Positions 16,555 to 25,911 of a stretch of DNA of 64,000 nt are shown piece by piece. The stretch covers positions 186,001-250,000 of the forward strand of contig CAVQIM010000003.1 of NCBI GenBank assembly GCA_963712595.1, given 5' to 3'. Below the pieces are notes generated by a model. It had not been told where the DNA came from and searched no databases. It worked only from the letters and a program-made list of their open reading frames with translations. The first letter of the stretch is position 1. Every line of letters starts with the position of its first letter. This stretch comes from VRUE01 sp963712595 (GTDB lineage Bacteria; Actinomycetota; Thermoleophilia; Solirubrobacterales; 70-9). Both the position numbers and the translations under genes were made by a program.

Positions 16555-17629
16555 ATGAGGGTGCTGATCACCGGTGGGGCCGGCTTCGTCGGCGCGAATT
16601 TGGGGGTGGCGCTCGCCGCGCGGCATCCCGATTGGGAGCTCGTCGCCCTCGACAACCTGATGCGCCGCGGCTCGGAGCTGAACCTGCCGAGGCTGCGCGA
16701 CGCCGGGGTCGAGTTCCGTCACGGCGACGTGCGCGAGCCGACCGACCTGACGGCGGCTGGGCCGTTCGACGCGATGATCGAGTGCTCGGCCGAGCCGTCG
16801 GTCCTGGCCGGGTTCGCCGATACCTCCTACTCGGTGCAGACGAACCTCCTCGGCGCCTTCAACTGCCTCGAGTCCGCGCGCCAGCAGGGTGCTTTCGTCG
16901 TCTTCCTCTCGACCAGCCGCGTCTACCCGGTCGCGCCGCAGCTGGAGCTGGCGCTGGAAGAGGCTGAGACCCGCTTCGAGCTCGCCGCTGAGCAGCCCGT
17001 TCCGGGCGCCGGGCCGCGCGGCATCGCCGAGGACTTCCCGCTGCCGGGCGCGCGCACCCTCTACGGCGCCACCAAGCTGGCAGCCGAGCTGCTGATCGAG
17101 GAGTACGCCGACGCCTTCGGCTTGCGGGCCGTGGTCAACCGCTGCGGGGTGATCGCCGGCCCCTGGCAGATGGGCAAGGTCGACCAGGGGGTCTTCTCCT
17201 GGTGGCTGCTCAGCCACCACTTCGGCAAGCCGCTCACCTACATCGGCTTCGGCGGGTCGGGCAAGCAGGTCCGCGACCTGCTGCACGTCGACGACCTGGT
17301 CGACCTGGTCGACGAGCAGCTGGGCGCGCCGGAGAGCTGGAGCGGCGCCGTCGCCAACGTCGGCGGCGGCCGCGAGTGCAGCCTCTCGCTGACTGGAGAC
17401 GACCGCGCTTTGCCGCGAGCTGACCGGCAACGAGGTGCCGGTGACCGCCGAGCCGCAGACGCGGCCCGGGGACGTGCCGATCTACCTCTCCGACTGCTCC
17501 CGCCTCTTTTCCCTAACCTCCTGGCGGCCGCGCAGGAGCGCGAGGGACGTTCTCGCCGATCTGCTCAAATGGACCCTCGAGCACGAGGACTCGGTGGGCG
17601 AGGCCCTGGGCATGCGGAGGACGGGCTGA
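16555..17629 (+). pseudogene. NAD-dependent sugar epimerase with a frameshift
   Basis: Residues 1-279 read as an extended SDR: MRVLITGGAGFVGANLGVAL, VFLSTSRVYPV, YGATKLAAELLIEEY and GGSGKQVRDLLHVDDLVDLV. The frame then breaks. If the A at 17392 is skipped, the next codons read SLSLLETTALCRELTGNEVP, followed by VYLSD-like PIYLSDCSRLFSLTSWRPRR and a proper stop at 17629, giving 357 residues. So one base appears inserted, either as a real mutation or a sequence error. TAGAGT lies 8 bases before the ATG. It is related to 15421-16491 but distinct. Confidence 0.8.
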
Positions 17630-17648
17630 GCCCGATGGGACGCAACGC

Positions 17649-18473
17649 ATGAGACTGTCAGTCGTCATTCCGGCTTACAACGAGGAGGGCTCGATCGCCG
17701 AGACGGTGCAGAGCATCGTCTCCACCCTCTCCGCCGAGCAGATCGACCACGAAGTGATCGTGGTCGACGACTCGAGCACCGACGGCACCGCGGCGGTCGT
17801 CGCCGAGCTGGCGGAGGAGCATCCGCAGGTGCGCTGCCTGCCCTCGCCCTACCGCAACGGCTTCGGCTTCGCCGTCCGCGCCGGGCTCGAGGACTTCGCC
17901 GGCGACGCGGTGGCGATCGTGATGGCGGACGGCTCGGACAGCCCCCGGGACCTGGTCGCCTACCAGCGCCTGCTCGAAGAAGGCTACGAGTGCGCCTTCG
18001 GCTCGCGCTTCGTCCACGGCGCGACCGTGACCGACTATCCGCGCTCGAAGCTGTTCATGAACCGGATCGTCAACTGGGGGATCCGGGCCCTCTTCCGCCA
18101 CGGCTACAACGACACCACCAATGCCTTCAAGGCCTACCGCCGCGAGGTGATCGAGAACGTCCAGCCGTTCCTCTCGCACCACTTCAACCTCACCGTCGAG
18201 CTGCCGCTGAAGGCAGTGGTGCGCGGCTACAGCTATGGAATCGTGCCGATCTCTTGGAGCAACCGCAAAACCGGCGTCTCCAAGCTCCGGCTGAACGAGA
18301 TGGGCAGTCGCTACCTCTTCATCGTCCTCTACGTCTTCCTCGAGCACCACCTGAGCCGCGGCGACTACAGGCGGAACGGCGTCAGCAAGGTCTCCAAACC
18401 CCGGGGCATCTGGCGGGGCGGGCAGCTCGAGAACCGGCCCGGCGCCAAGGCCGGCAGGGCCAGCGGCGAGTAG
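17649..18473 (+). CDS. GT2 glycosyltransferase, dolichol-phosphate-mannose synthase-like
   Basis: 274 residues. LSVVIPAYNEEGSIAETVQSI, VIVVDDSSTDGTAAVV and VAIVMADGSDSPRDL (metal site DGSD) are the DPM1/GtrB pattern. GSRFVHGATVTDYPRSKLFMNRIVNW and NDTTNAFKAYRREVI are also conserved there. No C-terminal membrane segments are present, so it is a DPM1-like soluble type. It should load a sugar onto polyprenyl phosphate, the donor for GT-C enzymes; the genes that follow encode candidate GT-C proteins, which makes the order meaningful. Confidence 0.88.
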   Translation: MRLSVVIPAYNEEGSIAETVQSIVSTLSAEQIDHEVIVVDDSSTDGTAAVVAELAEEHPQVRCLPSPYRNGFGFAVRAGLEDFAGDAVAIVMADGSDSPRDLVAYQRLLEEGYECAFGSRFVHGATVTDYPRSKLFMNRIVNWGIRALFRHGYNDTTNAFKAYRREVIENVQPFLSHHFNLTVELPLKAVVRGYSYGIVPISWSNRKTGVSKLRLNEMGSRYLFIVLYVFLEHHLSRGDYRRNGVSKVSKPRGIWRGGQLENRPGAKAGRASGE

Positions 18474-18483
18474 GCGTCGGCCC

Positions 18484-20382
18484 GTGACCGGCCTGGTGGA
18501 CAAGATCCCGCGTCGCTGGCTGCCCATCGCCTATGGGGCGGGGCTAGCCCTGATCACGATCGCGCTCGGCGTGATCGCCTACCACGCGATGTTCAGCTAC
18601 TTCGACGTCCCCGACGACGACGGCTACCTGCTGATGTCACTGAGGAAATTCGACGCCGGGGGATCCCTCTACGGCGACGTCTACAGCCAGTACGGGCCGG
18701 GGGTGTACGTGCTGGTGGGCAGCGCCCTGCGGGCCGTCGGCGTTGCCCTCACCAGCGACGGCGCCCGCATGTTCAATCTCTTTCTCTGGCTGTCCTCGAC
18801 GCTGCTCGTGGGGCTCGTCCTGCTGCGCCTCACCCGTGGCTTCCTCGTCTCCGCCGCGGGGCTCATCGTCGGCTTCCTGGTCCTCACCGTCGACGCCAAC
18901 GAGCCCCTTCATCCCGGCGCGACGATCGGCTTCCTGCTCATCGCCCTCGTCGCAGCAGCGGTCTTCCTGCTGCCGAAGCGCGAGAAAACCGCCATGGCCC
19001 TGGTTGGCGCCCTCGCCGCCGCGCTGCTCTCGATCAAGGTCAACGTCGGTGTCTTCGCCCTGGTCTCGATCGCCTTCGCCTGCACGGTCTCGGTGCCCGC
19101 CTTGCGCAACCGCTGGCCAATTCGCCTCCTCAGCGCCGCGATTCTCGTCGCCATCCCGGTCGTCCTGATCTCAGGCCACCTCGACGAAGAGTGGGCCCAG
19201 CGCTTTGCGGGGATCGTCGCGATCGGGGCCTTTTCCCTGGTTCTGGTCAGCACCCGCCTTCCGCAGGCCCCGACTCCGTCTCTGCGAGGCGTGGGAATGG
19301 TGGCGGTGGGAGCGCTTGCCGTCCTTGCCCTAGTAAGCCTCGTGACGATCGCCGGGGGAACGACGCCGAGCCAGCTGATTCACGGATGGCTGATCCGGCC
19401 GGCGGACACGCCGGATATCCAGTTTGCCCCGCTGCTGATCGATTCGCGGGCTTGGTGGTGGGTGTTCCTCGGCTGGGTAGGGGCGATCGCCACCGTGGGG
19501 ATGGCGGGACGGTCCCTGGGCTCCGGCGCCCACCTCGCGATCGGAACCGCTCGAGTAGTCGCGGGGCTGCTGATCTGGGTCTCGCTGGTGGGGCCGATCT
19601 TCGACCTCCCAGTAGAGCTGACCCAGAGCATGGTCGTCGGCGCTCCGCTCCTCTGGATTGCCGCCATCGCTCCCAGCGGGCAGGCCCCGCGCGACACCTT
19701 CCTGCGGGTGCTGATCCCGGCGATGGCTGCCCTCCAGTTCCTCCACGCCTACCCCATGCCCGGCAGCCAGCTGGGCTGGAGCAGCTTCCTGCTGGTCCTG
19801 GTGGGGGGAATCTGCGTGGCGGATGGGATCGAGGAGTTGGCGGGCGTGGGCATGTCCTGGCGGCCGAACTTCGCGGGATGGCGTGTCGCGACCTCGATCA
19901 TCGTGGTCGTGTTTGGCGCCTGGCTGTGCCTGAAGCCGTTACGAACCGAGGCCCGGCTGGCCAAGGCGAACTACGACGCCGGCGTCTCGCTGGCACTGCC
20001 CGGGGCGGCGAAATTGCACGTCTCAGAGCCCCTCTACAACCAGATACAGGATCTGGTCGGAGCCCTGCGCAGCCACTGCAACACCTTCCTCACCCTGCCC
20101 GGGATGAACAGCCTCAACATCTTCAGCGACAAAGAACCGCCGGTCGAGATGAGCGGTCCCTGGCCGTTCTTCTTCACCGCCGCCGAGCAGCGTGACATCG
20201 TCGAAGACGTGCGACAGGTACCGCGCTTCTGCATCGTGCGCAAACCGGACCTTCTCCGATTCTGGGCTGGCTTCTCCGACAACACCGTCCCGCCAAAACC
20301 GCTGATCAGGTTCATTGGGCAGAAATTCGTCCTCGTGCAGGACTTCAGCGGCTACGAACTGCTGGTCCGGAGGCCGGCTTGA
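18484..20382 (+). CDS. Large polytopic membrane protein, GT-C-like
   Basis: 632 residues, with about 12 hydrophobic segments. The first outer loop reads YFDVPDDDGYLLMSLRKFDAGGSLYGDVYSQYGPGVYVL; the acidic DDD and the following SQYGP are what one expects in GT-C glycosyltransferases of the ArnT/PMT type. The C-terminal 150 residues are soluble, with cysteines in RSHCNTFLTL and RFCIVRK. It follows the polyprenyl-phosphate sugar synthase-like gene by 10 bases and overlaps the next gene (TTGA). The exact activity is unknown. Confidence 0.75.
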   Translation: MTGLVDKIPRRWLPIAYGAGLALITIALGVIAYHAMFSYFDVPDDDGYLLMSLRKFDAGGSLYGDVYSQYGPGVYVLVGSALRAVGVALTSDGARMFNLFLWLSSTLLVGLVLLRLTRGFLVSAAGLIVGFLVLTVDANEPLHPGATIGFLLIALVAAAVFLLPKREKTAMALVGALAAALLSIKVNVGVFALVSIAFACTVSVPALRNRWPIRLLSAAILVAIPVVLISGHLDEEWAQRFAGIVAIGAFSLVLVSTRLPQAPTPSLRGVGMVAVGALAVLALVSLVTIAGGTTPSQLIHGWLIRPADTPDIQFAPLLIDSRAWWWVFLGWVGAIATVGMAGRSLGSGAHLAIGTARVVAGLLIWVSLVGPIFDLPVELTQSMVVGAPLLWIAAIAPSGQAPRDTFLRVLIPAMAALQFLHAYPMPGSQLGWSSFLLVLVGGICVADGIEELAGVGMSWRPNFAGWRVATSIIVVVFGAWLCLKPLRTEARLAKANYDAGVSLALPGAAKLHVSEPLYNQIQDLVGALRSHCNTFLTLPGMNSLNIFSDKEPPVEMSGPWPFFFTAAEQRDIVEDVRQVPRFCIVRKPDLLRFWAGFSDNTVPPKPLIRFIGQKFVLVQDFSGYELLVRRPA

Positions 20383-22085
20383 GCAGACGACTTGGTCGTC
20401 CCGCGACGCTTCCCCTGCTCGCAGCGATGCTCGCCTCAGGGGCGCTGTTGGTGGTGCTGGGGGCGAGGCTCAACTTCCTCCTCGACGACTGGACCTACGT
20501 CCTCGAGCGCCGGGCCTTCAACGCGGACTCGTTCCTGCGGCCCGACAACGAACACCTGGTCGCCGGGCCCGTGGCGATCTGGAAGCTGCTGATCGCCGGC
20601 TTCGGGATCGGCTCGACCCTGTCCTTCCGCCTGGTCTCCACAGCGATCTTCCTGCTCGGCGCCTGGTTTCTCTTCGTCTGGATCCGCCGCCGCCTGGGGG
20701 AATGGCCGGCCCTGATCGCCACGCTCCCGATTCTCTTCCTCGGCGCCGCCTACGACGACTTCCTCTGGCTCGCCGCAGCGCTCCCCTTCCTCGCCGGGAT
20801 GACCTGCGGGCTCGGCATGCTGCTCGCGCTCGACCGCCAGGACCGGACCGGGGACCGGCTCGCCTGCGCCTGGCTGGTCGGCTCGATGCTCTTCTCCAGC
20901 CTCTGGCTTGCCTTCGCCGCGGGGTTCTTCGTCGACGTCGTCCTGCGCCGTCGCGACCGGCCCTGGCTGCGCCGCCTCTACGTGGTCGTCGTGCCGGTGG
21001 CGCTCTACGCGATCTGGTGGCTGGGCTGGGGCCAAGGCTCCGAAAGCCCGCTCTCGCTGCACAACCTCGCCACCACCCCGCTCTATGTGTTCGACGCCTT
21101 CGCCGCCGCGATCTCGGCCCTGCTCGGACTGGCCACCCCGGTCGACGGGGTCACCTCGCCGGCCGGGCTCGAATGGGGTCGCCCGCTGGCCGTGCTGCTG
21201 GGCGGGCTGGCCGTCTGGCGCCTCTGGCGGCTCGAGCGGGTGCCGCGCTCGTTCTGGGTCGTGCTGACCGTCCTCCTCGCCTTCTGGGTGCTCAGCGGAC
21301 TCGCGGTCAAGCCCGGCAGGGTGGCCTGGGCGAGCCGCTACCAGTACGCCGGTGCGACGCTGATGCTGCTGGTCGCCGTCGAGCTGTTGCGCGGCGTGAA
21401 GCTCGACCGGCGGCTGCTGGCGCCGGCGCTGATCGTGGTCGTCGCCGTGGTCGCGAGCAACGTCCTCTTCCTCGAACTCGCCTACAAGAGCTACAGGGGG
21501 ACGAGCCAGATCGAGCGAGCCGACCTCGCTGCGCTCGAGATCGCCCGCGACACGGCGCCGCCCGACCTCATCCTCAGCGAAGACATCGCCGGCACCGGCT
21601 ACGTCTCGGTGCCAGCGGGCTCCTATCTCTCGGCGCGGGACGACTACGGCTCGGCCGGCTACTCCCCCGCCGAGCTGGCCGAGGCGCCGCCCGAGGCGCG
21701 CCTCCCCGCCGACAAAGTCCTGGCAGCTGCGCTTGGCATCGGCTTGGCCGCGGTTCCGGCGACTCCCGTTCCCTCCGGTCCCCCACCCCGCCTGCTGCAG
21801 CCTGCCGACGCCCGCCTGGACGGCGGCGGAAGTTGCCTCACGGTGAGAAGCGGAGCTGCAGCGCCGGCGCTGATCGAGCTTCCCCCGGGAGGGGTACTGC
21901 TGCATCCAAGCGGCAACGTCGAGGCGTCGCTGCGGCGCTTCGCCGATTCCTTCCCGGTCGAAGCGGGCGCGATCCCCGCCGGGACCTGGAGCGAGATCGC
22001 GATTCCGACCGATCGCTCTCGGCGCCCGTGGCAGCTGCAGCTCGCCGGGGCGGGAACGGTCGAGCTCTGCGGCCGCGGGGCCTGA
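20379..22085 (+). CDS. Polytopic membrane protein, GT-C-like, paralogue 2
   Basis: 568 residues, starting at a TTG that overlaps the upstream stop. It is plainly a paralogue of 13639-15420: NFLLDDWTYVLERRAF, RPDNEHLVAGPVAIWKLL and FVDVVLRRRDRPWLRRLYVV all have close counterparts there. Nine to ten hydrophobic segments precede a soluble tail of about 170 residues. The DDW and PDNEHL loop residues are conserved between the copies, so they are probably functional. Putative sugar transferase using a lipid-phosphate donor (inference). Confidence 0.72.
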   Translation: MSRRLGRPATLPLLAAMLASGALLVVLGARLNFLLDDWTYVLERRAFNADSFLRPDNEHLVAGPVAIWKLLIAGFGIGSTLSFRLVSTAIFLLGAWFLFVWIRRRLGEWPALIATLPILFLGAAYDDFLWLAAALPFLAGMTCGLGMLLALDRQDRTGDRLACAWLVGSMLFSSLWLAFAAGFFVDVVLRRRDRPWLRRLYVVVVPVALYAIWWLGWGQGSESPLSLHNLATTPLYVFDAFAAAISALLGLATPVDGVTSPAGLEWGRPLAVLLGGLAVWRLWRLERVPRSFWVVLTVLLAFWVLSGLAVKPGRVAWASRYQYAGATLMLLVAVELLRGVKLDRRLLAPALIVVVAVVASNVLFLELAYKSYRGTSQIERADLAALEIARDTAPPDLILSEDIAGTGYVSVPAGSYLSARDDYGSAGYSPAELAEAPPEARLPADKVLAAALGIGLAAVPATPVPSGPPPRLLQPADARLDGGGSCLTVRSGAAAPALIELPPGGVLLHPSGNVEASLRRFADSFPVEAGAIPAGTWSEIAIPTDRSRRPWQLQLAGAGTVELCGRGA

Positions 22086-22086
22086 C

Positions 22087-23793
22087 GTGCGGAGCGGGCG
22101 TGCGGTCCTGGGATTCCTGCGGGAGCCGCGCGGCGCCTGGATCGTGCTGGGCACCGCGATGCTGGCCTCGGCCGGCCTGATCCTCTTTGCGGTCCACGGT
22201 CAAGGCTTCGCGATCGACGAGCTCTTCTACTACGGCCGGGTCGCCGAAAAGCAGCAGCAGCTGGCGCACTACTCGCCCTTCAGCGTCGAGTACCTGCTCG
22301 CGCCGTTCAACGGCCACCTGCCCCTGGGCGGGCGCTTCGTCTACGAGACGGTCTTCGCCACGCTCGGCGCCAAGTACTACGCCTTCGTCGCCGTCAACAT
22401 CCTCACCCTCTTCGCCTGCGTGGCGCTGACCTTCGAGCTGGCGCGGCGGCGGGTCGGCACGATCGCGGCGCTGGCCCCCTGCCTCGTGCTCCTCTTCCTC
22501 GGCTTCGCCCGCGAGCAGCTGCTCTGGCCGCTCGACTTCAACACCGGCGCCTCGCTGGCCGCAGGCCTCGGCGCGGTCCTAGCCCTGCAGCGCGACGACC
22601 GCCGCGGCGACGTCCTCGCCTGCCTCCTGCTCGGCCTCTCGATCGCGATGATCGAGCTGGGCCTCTCCTTTGCCCTGGGGATCGCGGTCTGGCTTGCGCT
22701 CGATCGACGCCGGGCACTGCGGCGGGCGTGGATCGTCCTCGTTCCCATTGCCCTCTATGCCGCCTGGTGGATCTGGGCGCGCAAGTTCGACCAGAGCCAG
22801 GTGACCATCTCGAACATCCACCTGATCCCGGAAACCCTGCTCAACGCCGCCGCCGCGGTGCTGGGATCGTTGACCGGCACGAATCCCGTCCAGCCCGGGT
22901 CCTACGTGACCGAGGTGACCTGGTTCGGCCGCGCGCTCGCCATCGTCGTCGCGGTAGCCCTCGCCGTCCGCCTCTGGCGGGGGTCGTTGCCGCGCACGAT
23001 CTGGATCTGGCTGGTCGTGCTCTCCTCCTACTGGCTGCTGCTCGCGCTCGCCGCTCGTCCGGCCCAGGCGGGGCGCTACGTCCTCGTCGGCGCGATCGCC
23101 CTGATCCTGCTCGCAGCCGACGCGATGCGAGGGTCCGTCTCCACGCGCCTTGCCGCCGGTCTGCTCGTCCTCGCCGCCGTCGCCCTACCGGCGAACGTCG
23201 CGCAGCTCGTCGACGGCCGCGAGAACGACGCGCTCCACCACGACCCCCCGATCAGCAGCGCCGAGTTCGCCATGCTGGAGCTGGCGCGCCAACGGGTCGA
23301 CCCCGGCTACGTGGCGGCGGACGACCCCAGAGTCGCGGCCGCGGGAGGGGGCGTGTACATCGGCCTCCCCGCCGGCGCCTACCTCGACGCGGCGGCGGAC
23401 AACGGCTCGATCGCGTTCTCGCTGGCTCAGGTGCGACGCCAGCCGGAGGAAATACGTGCGATCGCCGATGCAACCCTGGTTGGCGCGCTCGGGATCGGGA
23501 CGGAATACGCGCTGCCGTCCCAGGGCAAGCGAGACTGCCGCTCCGTCTCCGTGGACGGGACCAGCGGGCTCGCGACCTTCACCGCCACGCCGGGAGTGAC
23601 GACGATCCGCGCCGAGGGTGGCCGCTGGGCCGAAGTCTGGCTGCACCGCTTCGCCGATGCCGGCCCTGGCGTCAGCCTGGGGCGGCTCCCCCCGGAGCGC
23701 TGGGTGAACATTTCGATACCGGCTGACGGGGCTACAGAGCCATGGCGAGCGACGATCGATGCCCCGGCGAAGGTCTGCGCGGGCGGCTCGTGA
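22087..23793 (+). CDS. Polytopic membrane protein, GT-C-like, paralogue 3
   Basis: 568 residues from the GTG one base after the previous stop. The layout matches paralogues 1 and 2, but the first loop reads FAIDELFYYGRVAEKQQQLAHYS and then LLAPFNGHLPLGGRFVYE, so DDW is replaced by DEL and NEHL by NGHL. The acidic pair is kept. LAVLSSYWLLL- and RYVLVGAIALILL-type helices follow, then a soluble tail. The divergence suggests a different substrate. It is the last gene of the run 16555-23793. Confidence 0.7.
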   Translation: MRSGRAVLGFLREPRGAWIVLGTAMLASAGLILFAVHGQGFAIDELFYYGRVAEKQQQLAHYSPFSVEYLLAPFNGHLPLGGRFVYETVFATLGAKYYAFVAVNILTLFACVALTFELARRRVGTIAALAPCLVLLFLGFAREQLLWPLDFNTGASLAAGLGAVLALQRDDRRGDVLACLLLGLSIAMIELGLSFALGIAVWLALDRRRALRRAWIVLVPIALYAAWWIWARKFDQSQVTISNIHLIPETLLNAAAAVLGSLTGTNPVQPGSYVTEVTWFGRALAIVVAVALAVRLWRGSLPRTIWIWLVVLSSYWLLLALAARPAQAGRYVLVGAIALILLAADAMRGSVSTRLAAGLLVLAAVALPANVAQLVDGRENDALHHDPPISSAEFAMLELARQRVDPGYVAADDPRVAAAGGGVYIGLPAGAYLDAAADNGSIAFSLAQVRRQPEEIRAIADATLVGALGIGTEYALPSQGKRDCRSVSVDGTSGLATFTATPGVTTIRAEGGRWAEVWLHRFADAGPGVSLGRLPPERWVNISIPADGATEPWRATIDAPAKVCAGGS

Positions 23794-23803
23794 GCTAAGA
23801 GGG

Positions 23804-24931
23804 TTAGGGCCTGGCGCGGCCGCCGGTGAGGCCGACGAAGGCGTGCCAGGCCGGCTTGGCGCGGAAGCGGGGGCCGTCATGGAAGAAGCCGACGGAGTCG
23901 CAGAAGTTGCAGTAGCCGTCCAGGTCCTTCCAGGAGAACCAGTAGGCGGCCTTGACGTTGAGCCGGTTGCGGTTTTCGAGCAGGTAGCGATAGGCGCCGC
24001 GCAGTTCGCGCGCCTGGCCCCGCAAGCCCTGCTCGAAGGCGACCTCGTTCGGGTCGTTCTGCGAGCCCCAGCCCATCTCGGTGATGTAGAGCGAGGCGCT
24101 GGCGTCGTGGTTTTTCAGCGCGACTTCGCGGATGCCGTTGGTCAGTTCTTCGAGGATGTCGACGTGGAAGGCGTAGGGGTGCAGCCCGATCGCATCGAAG
24201 GAGGACTTGATCCCGGGGACCCGGTAGACCGCTTCGAGGAACTTATTTGCGTCCATGGCGCGGGGCGGGCCCTCATCGGGGTTGCCGAAGAGCCCTGCGA
24301 TGACCACTTTGGCGCCCGGATCCCCCGCCTTGATCACCGGGCTCGTCAGCTTCAGCAGGCGGGCGTAGCGCGAGGGCGAGGCCGGAAAGGCGGAGTAGAA
24401 GAAGTTGGCCTCGTTCCAGACCTGCCAGACCCGGATCGGGAGTGGCCTCGGGATCGCGGGCTCATACTGGATCACGCCCGGGGCGTATTCGGTCCAGAAT
24501 TCTCCGCCCGGTCCGTAGCGTTCTACCGCGGCCCGGACGAAGGCCTTCCAGCCGCTGCGGGCGCGACCGTTGTCGATCGGCAGCGTGGTTTCCTTGCGCG
24601 CCACCCAGCGCGGCGTGCTGGCGATGAACGGCAACACCCGCAAGCCCGCCCTGGCGGCGGTCGCGACCTGAGCGTCGAAGCTGGACCAGTCGTAGGGGCT
24701 CTTCGCCGTCGGCTGGACTCCGCTCCAGCCGAGCGGGAGGCGCACCGATTCGATCCCGCCAGCCTTCATGTAGCGGGTGTCTTCGGCGGTGAGCACCGTC
24801 TGCGGCACGATCCCGTAGAAGCCGACCGGCGCTCCCAGGCGAGCGCCGCTTGCGGGGGCGCCGCCCATCGCCACGACCAGTCCAGTCACGGCGCAGGCGA
24901 GGGCGATGGCAGCTGTGAGTCGAAGTCTCAT
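23804..24931 (-). CDS. Secreted glycoside hydrolase, clan A type
   Basis: 375 residues. MRLRLTAAIALACAVTGLVV and the following AMGGAPASGA is a signal peptide with a likely cut after ASGA. WQVWNEANFF provides the acid/base Glu after Asn (NE motif) and LYITEMGWGS the nucleophile Glu, as in clan GH-A families such as GH39 and GH5. GIHPYAFH-like residues (AIGLHPYAFH) lie between. It is exported and should cut a beta-linked glycan. It converges on the polysaccharide operon and may trim that polymer, but the substrate is not known. Confidence 0.85.
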   Translation of the reverse strand: MRLRLTAAIALACAVTGLVVAMGGAPASGARLGAPVGFYGIVPQTVLTAEDTRYMKAGGIESVRLPLGWSGVQPTAKSPYDWSSFDAQVATAARAGLRVLPFIASTPRWVARKETTLPIDNGRARSGWKAFVRAAVERYGPGGEFWTEYAPGVIQYEPAIPRPLPIRVWQVWNEANFFYSAFPASPSRYARLLKLTSPVIKAGDPGAKVVIAGLFGNPDEGPPRAMDANKFLEAVYRVPGIKSSFDAIGLHPYAFHVDILEELTNGIREVALKNHDASASLYITEMGWGSQNDPNEVAFEQGLRGQARELRGAYRYLLENRNRLNVKAAYWFSWKDLDGYCNFCDSVGFFHDGPRFRAKPAWHAFVGLTGGRARP

Positions 24932-24963
24932 TCAGTCGAGATCGCGGATGAGCGACGGCGAAG

Positions 24964-24998
24964 GCTACCCCCTAACACGGCGTCCTCCCAGGGGTAGC
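24964..24998 (-). terminator. Hairpin downstream of the PPOX gene
   Basis: GCTACCCC at 24964-24971 pairs with GGGGTAGC at 24991-24998, with a 19-base loop. It lies 16 bases after the stop of the minus-strand PPOX gene, a fitting place for transcript end. There is no T-run. Confidence 0.4.
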
Positions 24999-25013
24999 GG
25001 CAACGCGCTCGTT

Positions 25014-25481
25014 TCAGTAGGCGCCGCCCAGCTTGCGATGGTCCCAGGTTGCGGTTCGCAGCGGCCGGAACCGCAGCGCCACCCGCTTCGGCGCCTGCGC
25101 CTCGAGCGCTGCCTTCGCGTCGCCCTCGACCGAGGAGATCCCCTCGGCGTAGCGCAACGTCAGCTCCTCGGCGAAGCCGAGCACGGTCTCGAAATCGCGG
25201 TGGATCTCGGCCTCGGCCTCGATCATCGCGCCGCGCAGCTCGCCGTACTCGTGCCCGGTCTCGATCAGCACGGTGGCGCGCGGATCGCGCTCCAGGTTGC
25301 GCACCTTCTGCGATTTCGCATAGGTCCAGATCCAGACCTCCCCGGCGCGCGGCACGAACCACATCGGCATCGAGTGCGGCCAGCCCCGGGGCCCGAGGCT
25401 GGAGACGATCGCGATCCGCTCCTGCTCGAGCAGCTCCAGCAGCTCCTCCTCGCTCAGCTTGATCTGGTCGCGGCGGCTCAC
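25014..25481 (-). CDS. PPOX-class flavoprotein (pyridoxamine-phosphate-oxidase fold)
   Basis: 155 residues from the GTG at 25481, chosen because VSRRDQIKLSEEELLELLEQ is the usual N-terminus of this family; an ATG at 25535 is possible. IAIVSSLGPRGWPHSMPMWFVP and VWIWTYAKSQKVRNLERDPRATVLIETG are the split-barrel FMN/F420-binding strands. Members reduce or bind flavin or F420 cofactors; actinobacterial ones are often F420-dependent. The substrate is unknown. A longer reading of the frame into the toxin-antitoxin operator to the right is not credible. Confidence 0.8.
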   Translation of the reverse strand: MSRRDQIKLSEEELLELLEQERIAIVSSLGPRGWPHSMPMWFVPRAGEVWIWTYAKSQKVRNLERDPRATVLIETGHEYGELRGAMIEAEAEIHRDFETVLGFAEELTLRYAEGISSVEGDAKAALEAQAPKRVALRFRPLRTATWDHRKLGGAY

Positions 25482-25625
25482 GGAATGAGAAGACTGCACG
25501 ATCGGCGTTTCAGAGGTGTTGCAGTTTCGCTCCATTGCCCGCATCACGCGTCGAAAAGCGGCCTGTAGCGTCGGCTGCGATGGCAACGCAAGCCCCGGCT
25601 CAATCGCCCGCCGCCTTTCGTGATA

Positions 25626-25661
25626 GCGTACGTACGCTTCCTTCAAATTACGTACGTACGC
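25626..25661 (+). promoter_or_regulatory. Paired palindromic operator of Phd/PIN module
   Basis: GCGTACGTACGC (25626-25637) is a 12-bp palindrome. CGTACGTACG recurs at 25651-25660, and the two centres are 24 bases apart. The pair lies just before the antitoxin start, as expected for a self-repressing toxin-antitoxin promoter. Sequence seen; binding by the antitoxin inferred. Confidence 0.65.
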
Positions 25662-25677
25662 ATACAGAGGAACCGCT

Positions 25678-25911
25678 TTGGCAATCACCGCTTCCAAGCT
25701 CCGCGCGAACGTCTACCGGCTGCTCGACGAGGTCCTCGAGACCGGCCAGCCGCTGGAGATCGAGCGCAATGGCAAGACCCTGGTAATCGCACCCAAGGAG
25801 GAGCAGTCGATCTGGGACCGCCTGCCTCGCCGCGAGGGGGCGATCGTCGGCGATCCCGACGAGCTGATCCATATCGACTGGTCCTCGGAGTGGAACCCTG
25901 ATCCTTATTGA
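25678..25911 (+). CDS. Phd/YefM-type antitoxin
   Basis: 77 residues starting at a TTG, with GAGG seven bases upstream. MAITASKLRANVYRLLDEVLETGQPLEIERNGKTLVI is the Phd/YefM fold that binds operator DNA; the tail DELIHIDWSSEWNPDPY should occupy the toxin. It lies directly downstream of the CGTACGTACG palindromes and overlaps the toxin gene. Confidence 0.85.
   Translation: MAITASKLRANVYRLLDEVLETGQPLEIERNGKTLVIAPKEEQSIWDRLPRREGAIVGDPDELIHIDWSSEWNPDPY

Noticed and set aside
25482..25697. Longer N-terminus for the PPOX gene
   Set aside because: It would run through the palindromic operator and start of the opposite antitoxin gene; family proteins start at (M/V)SRRDQI.
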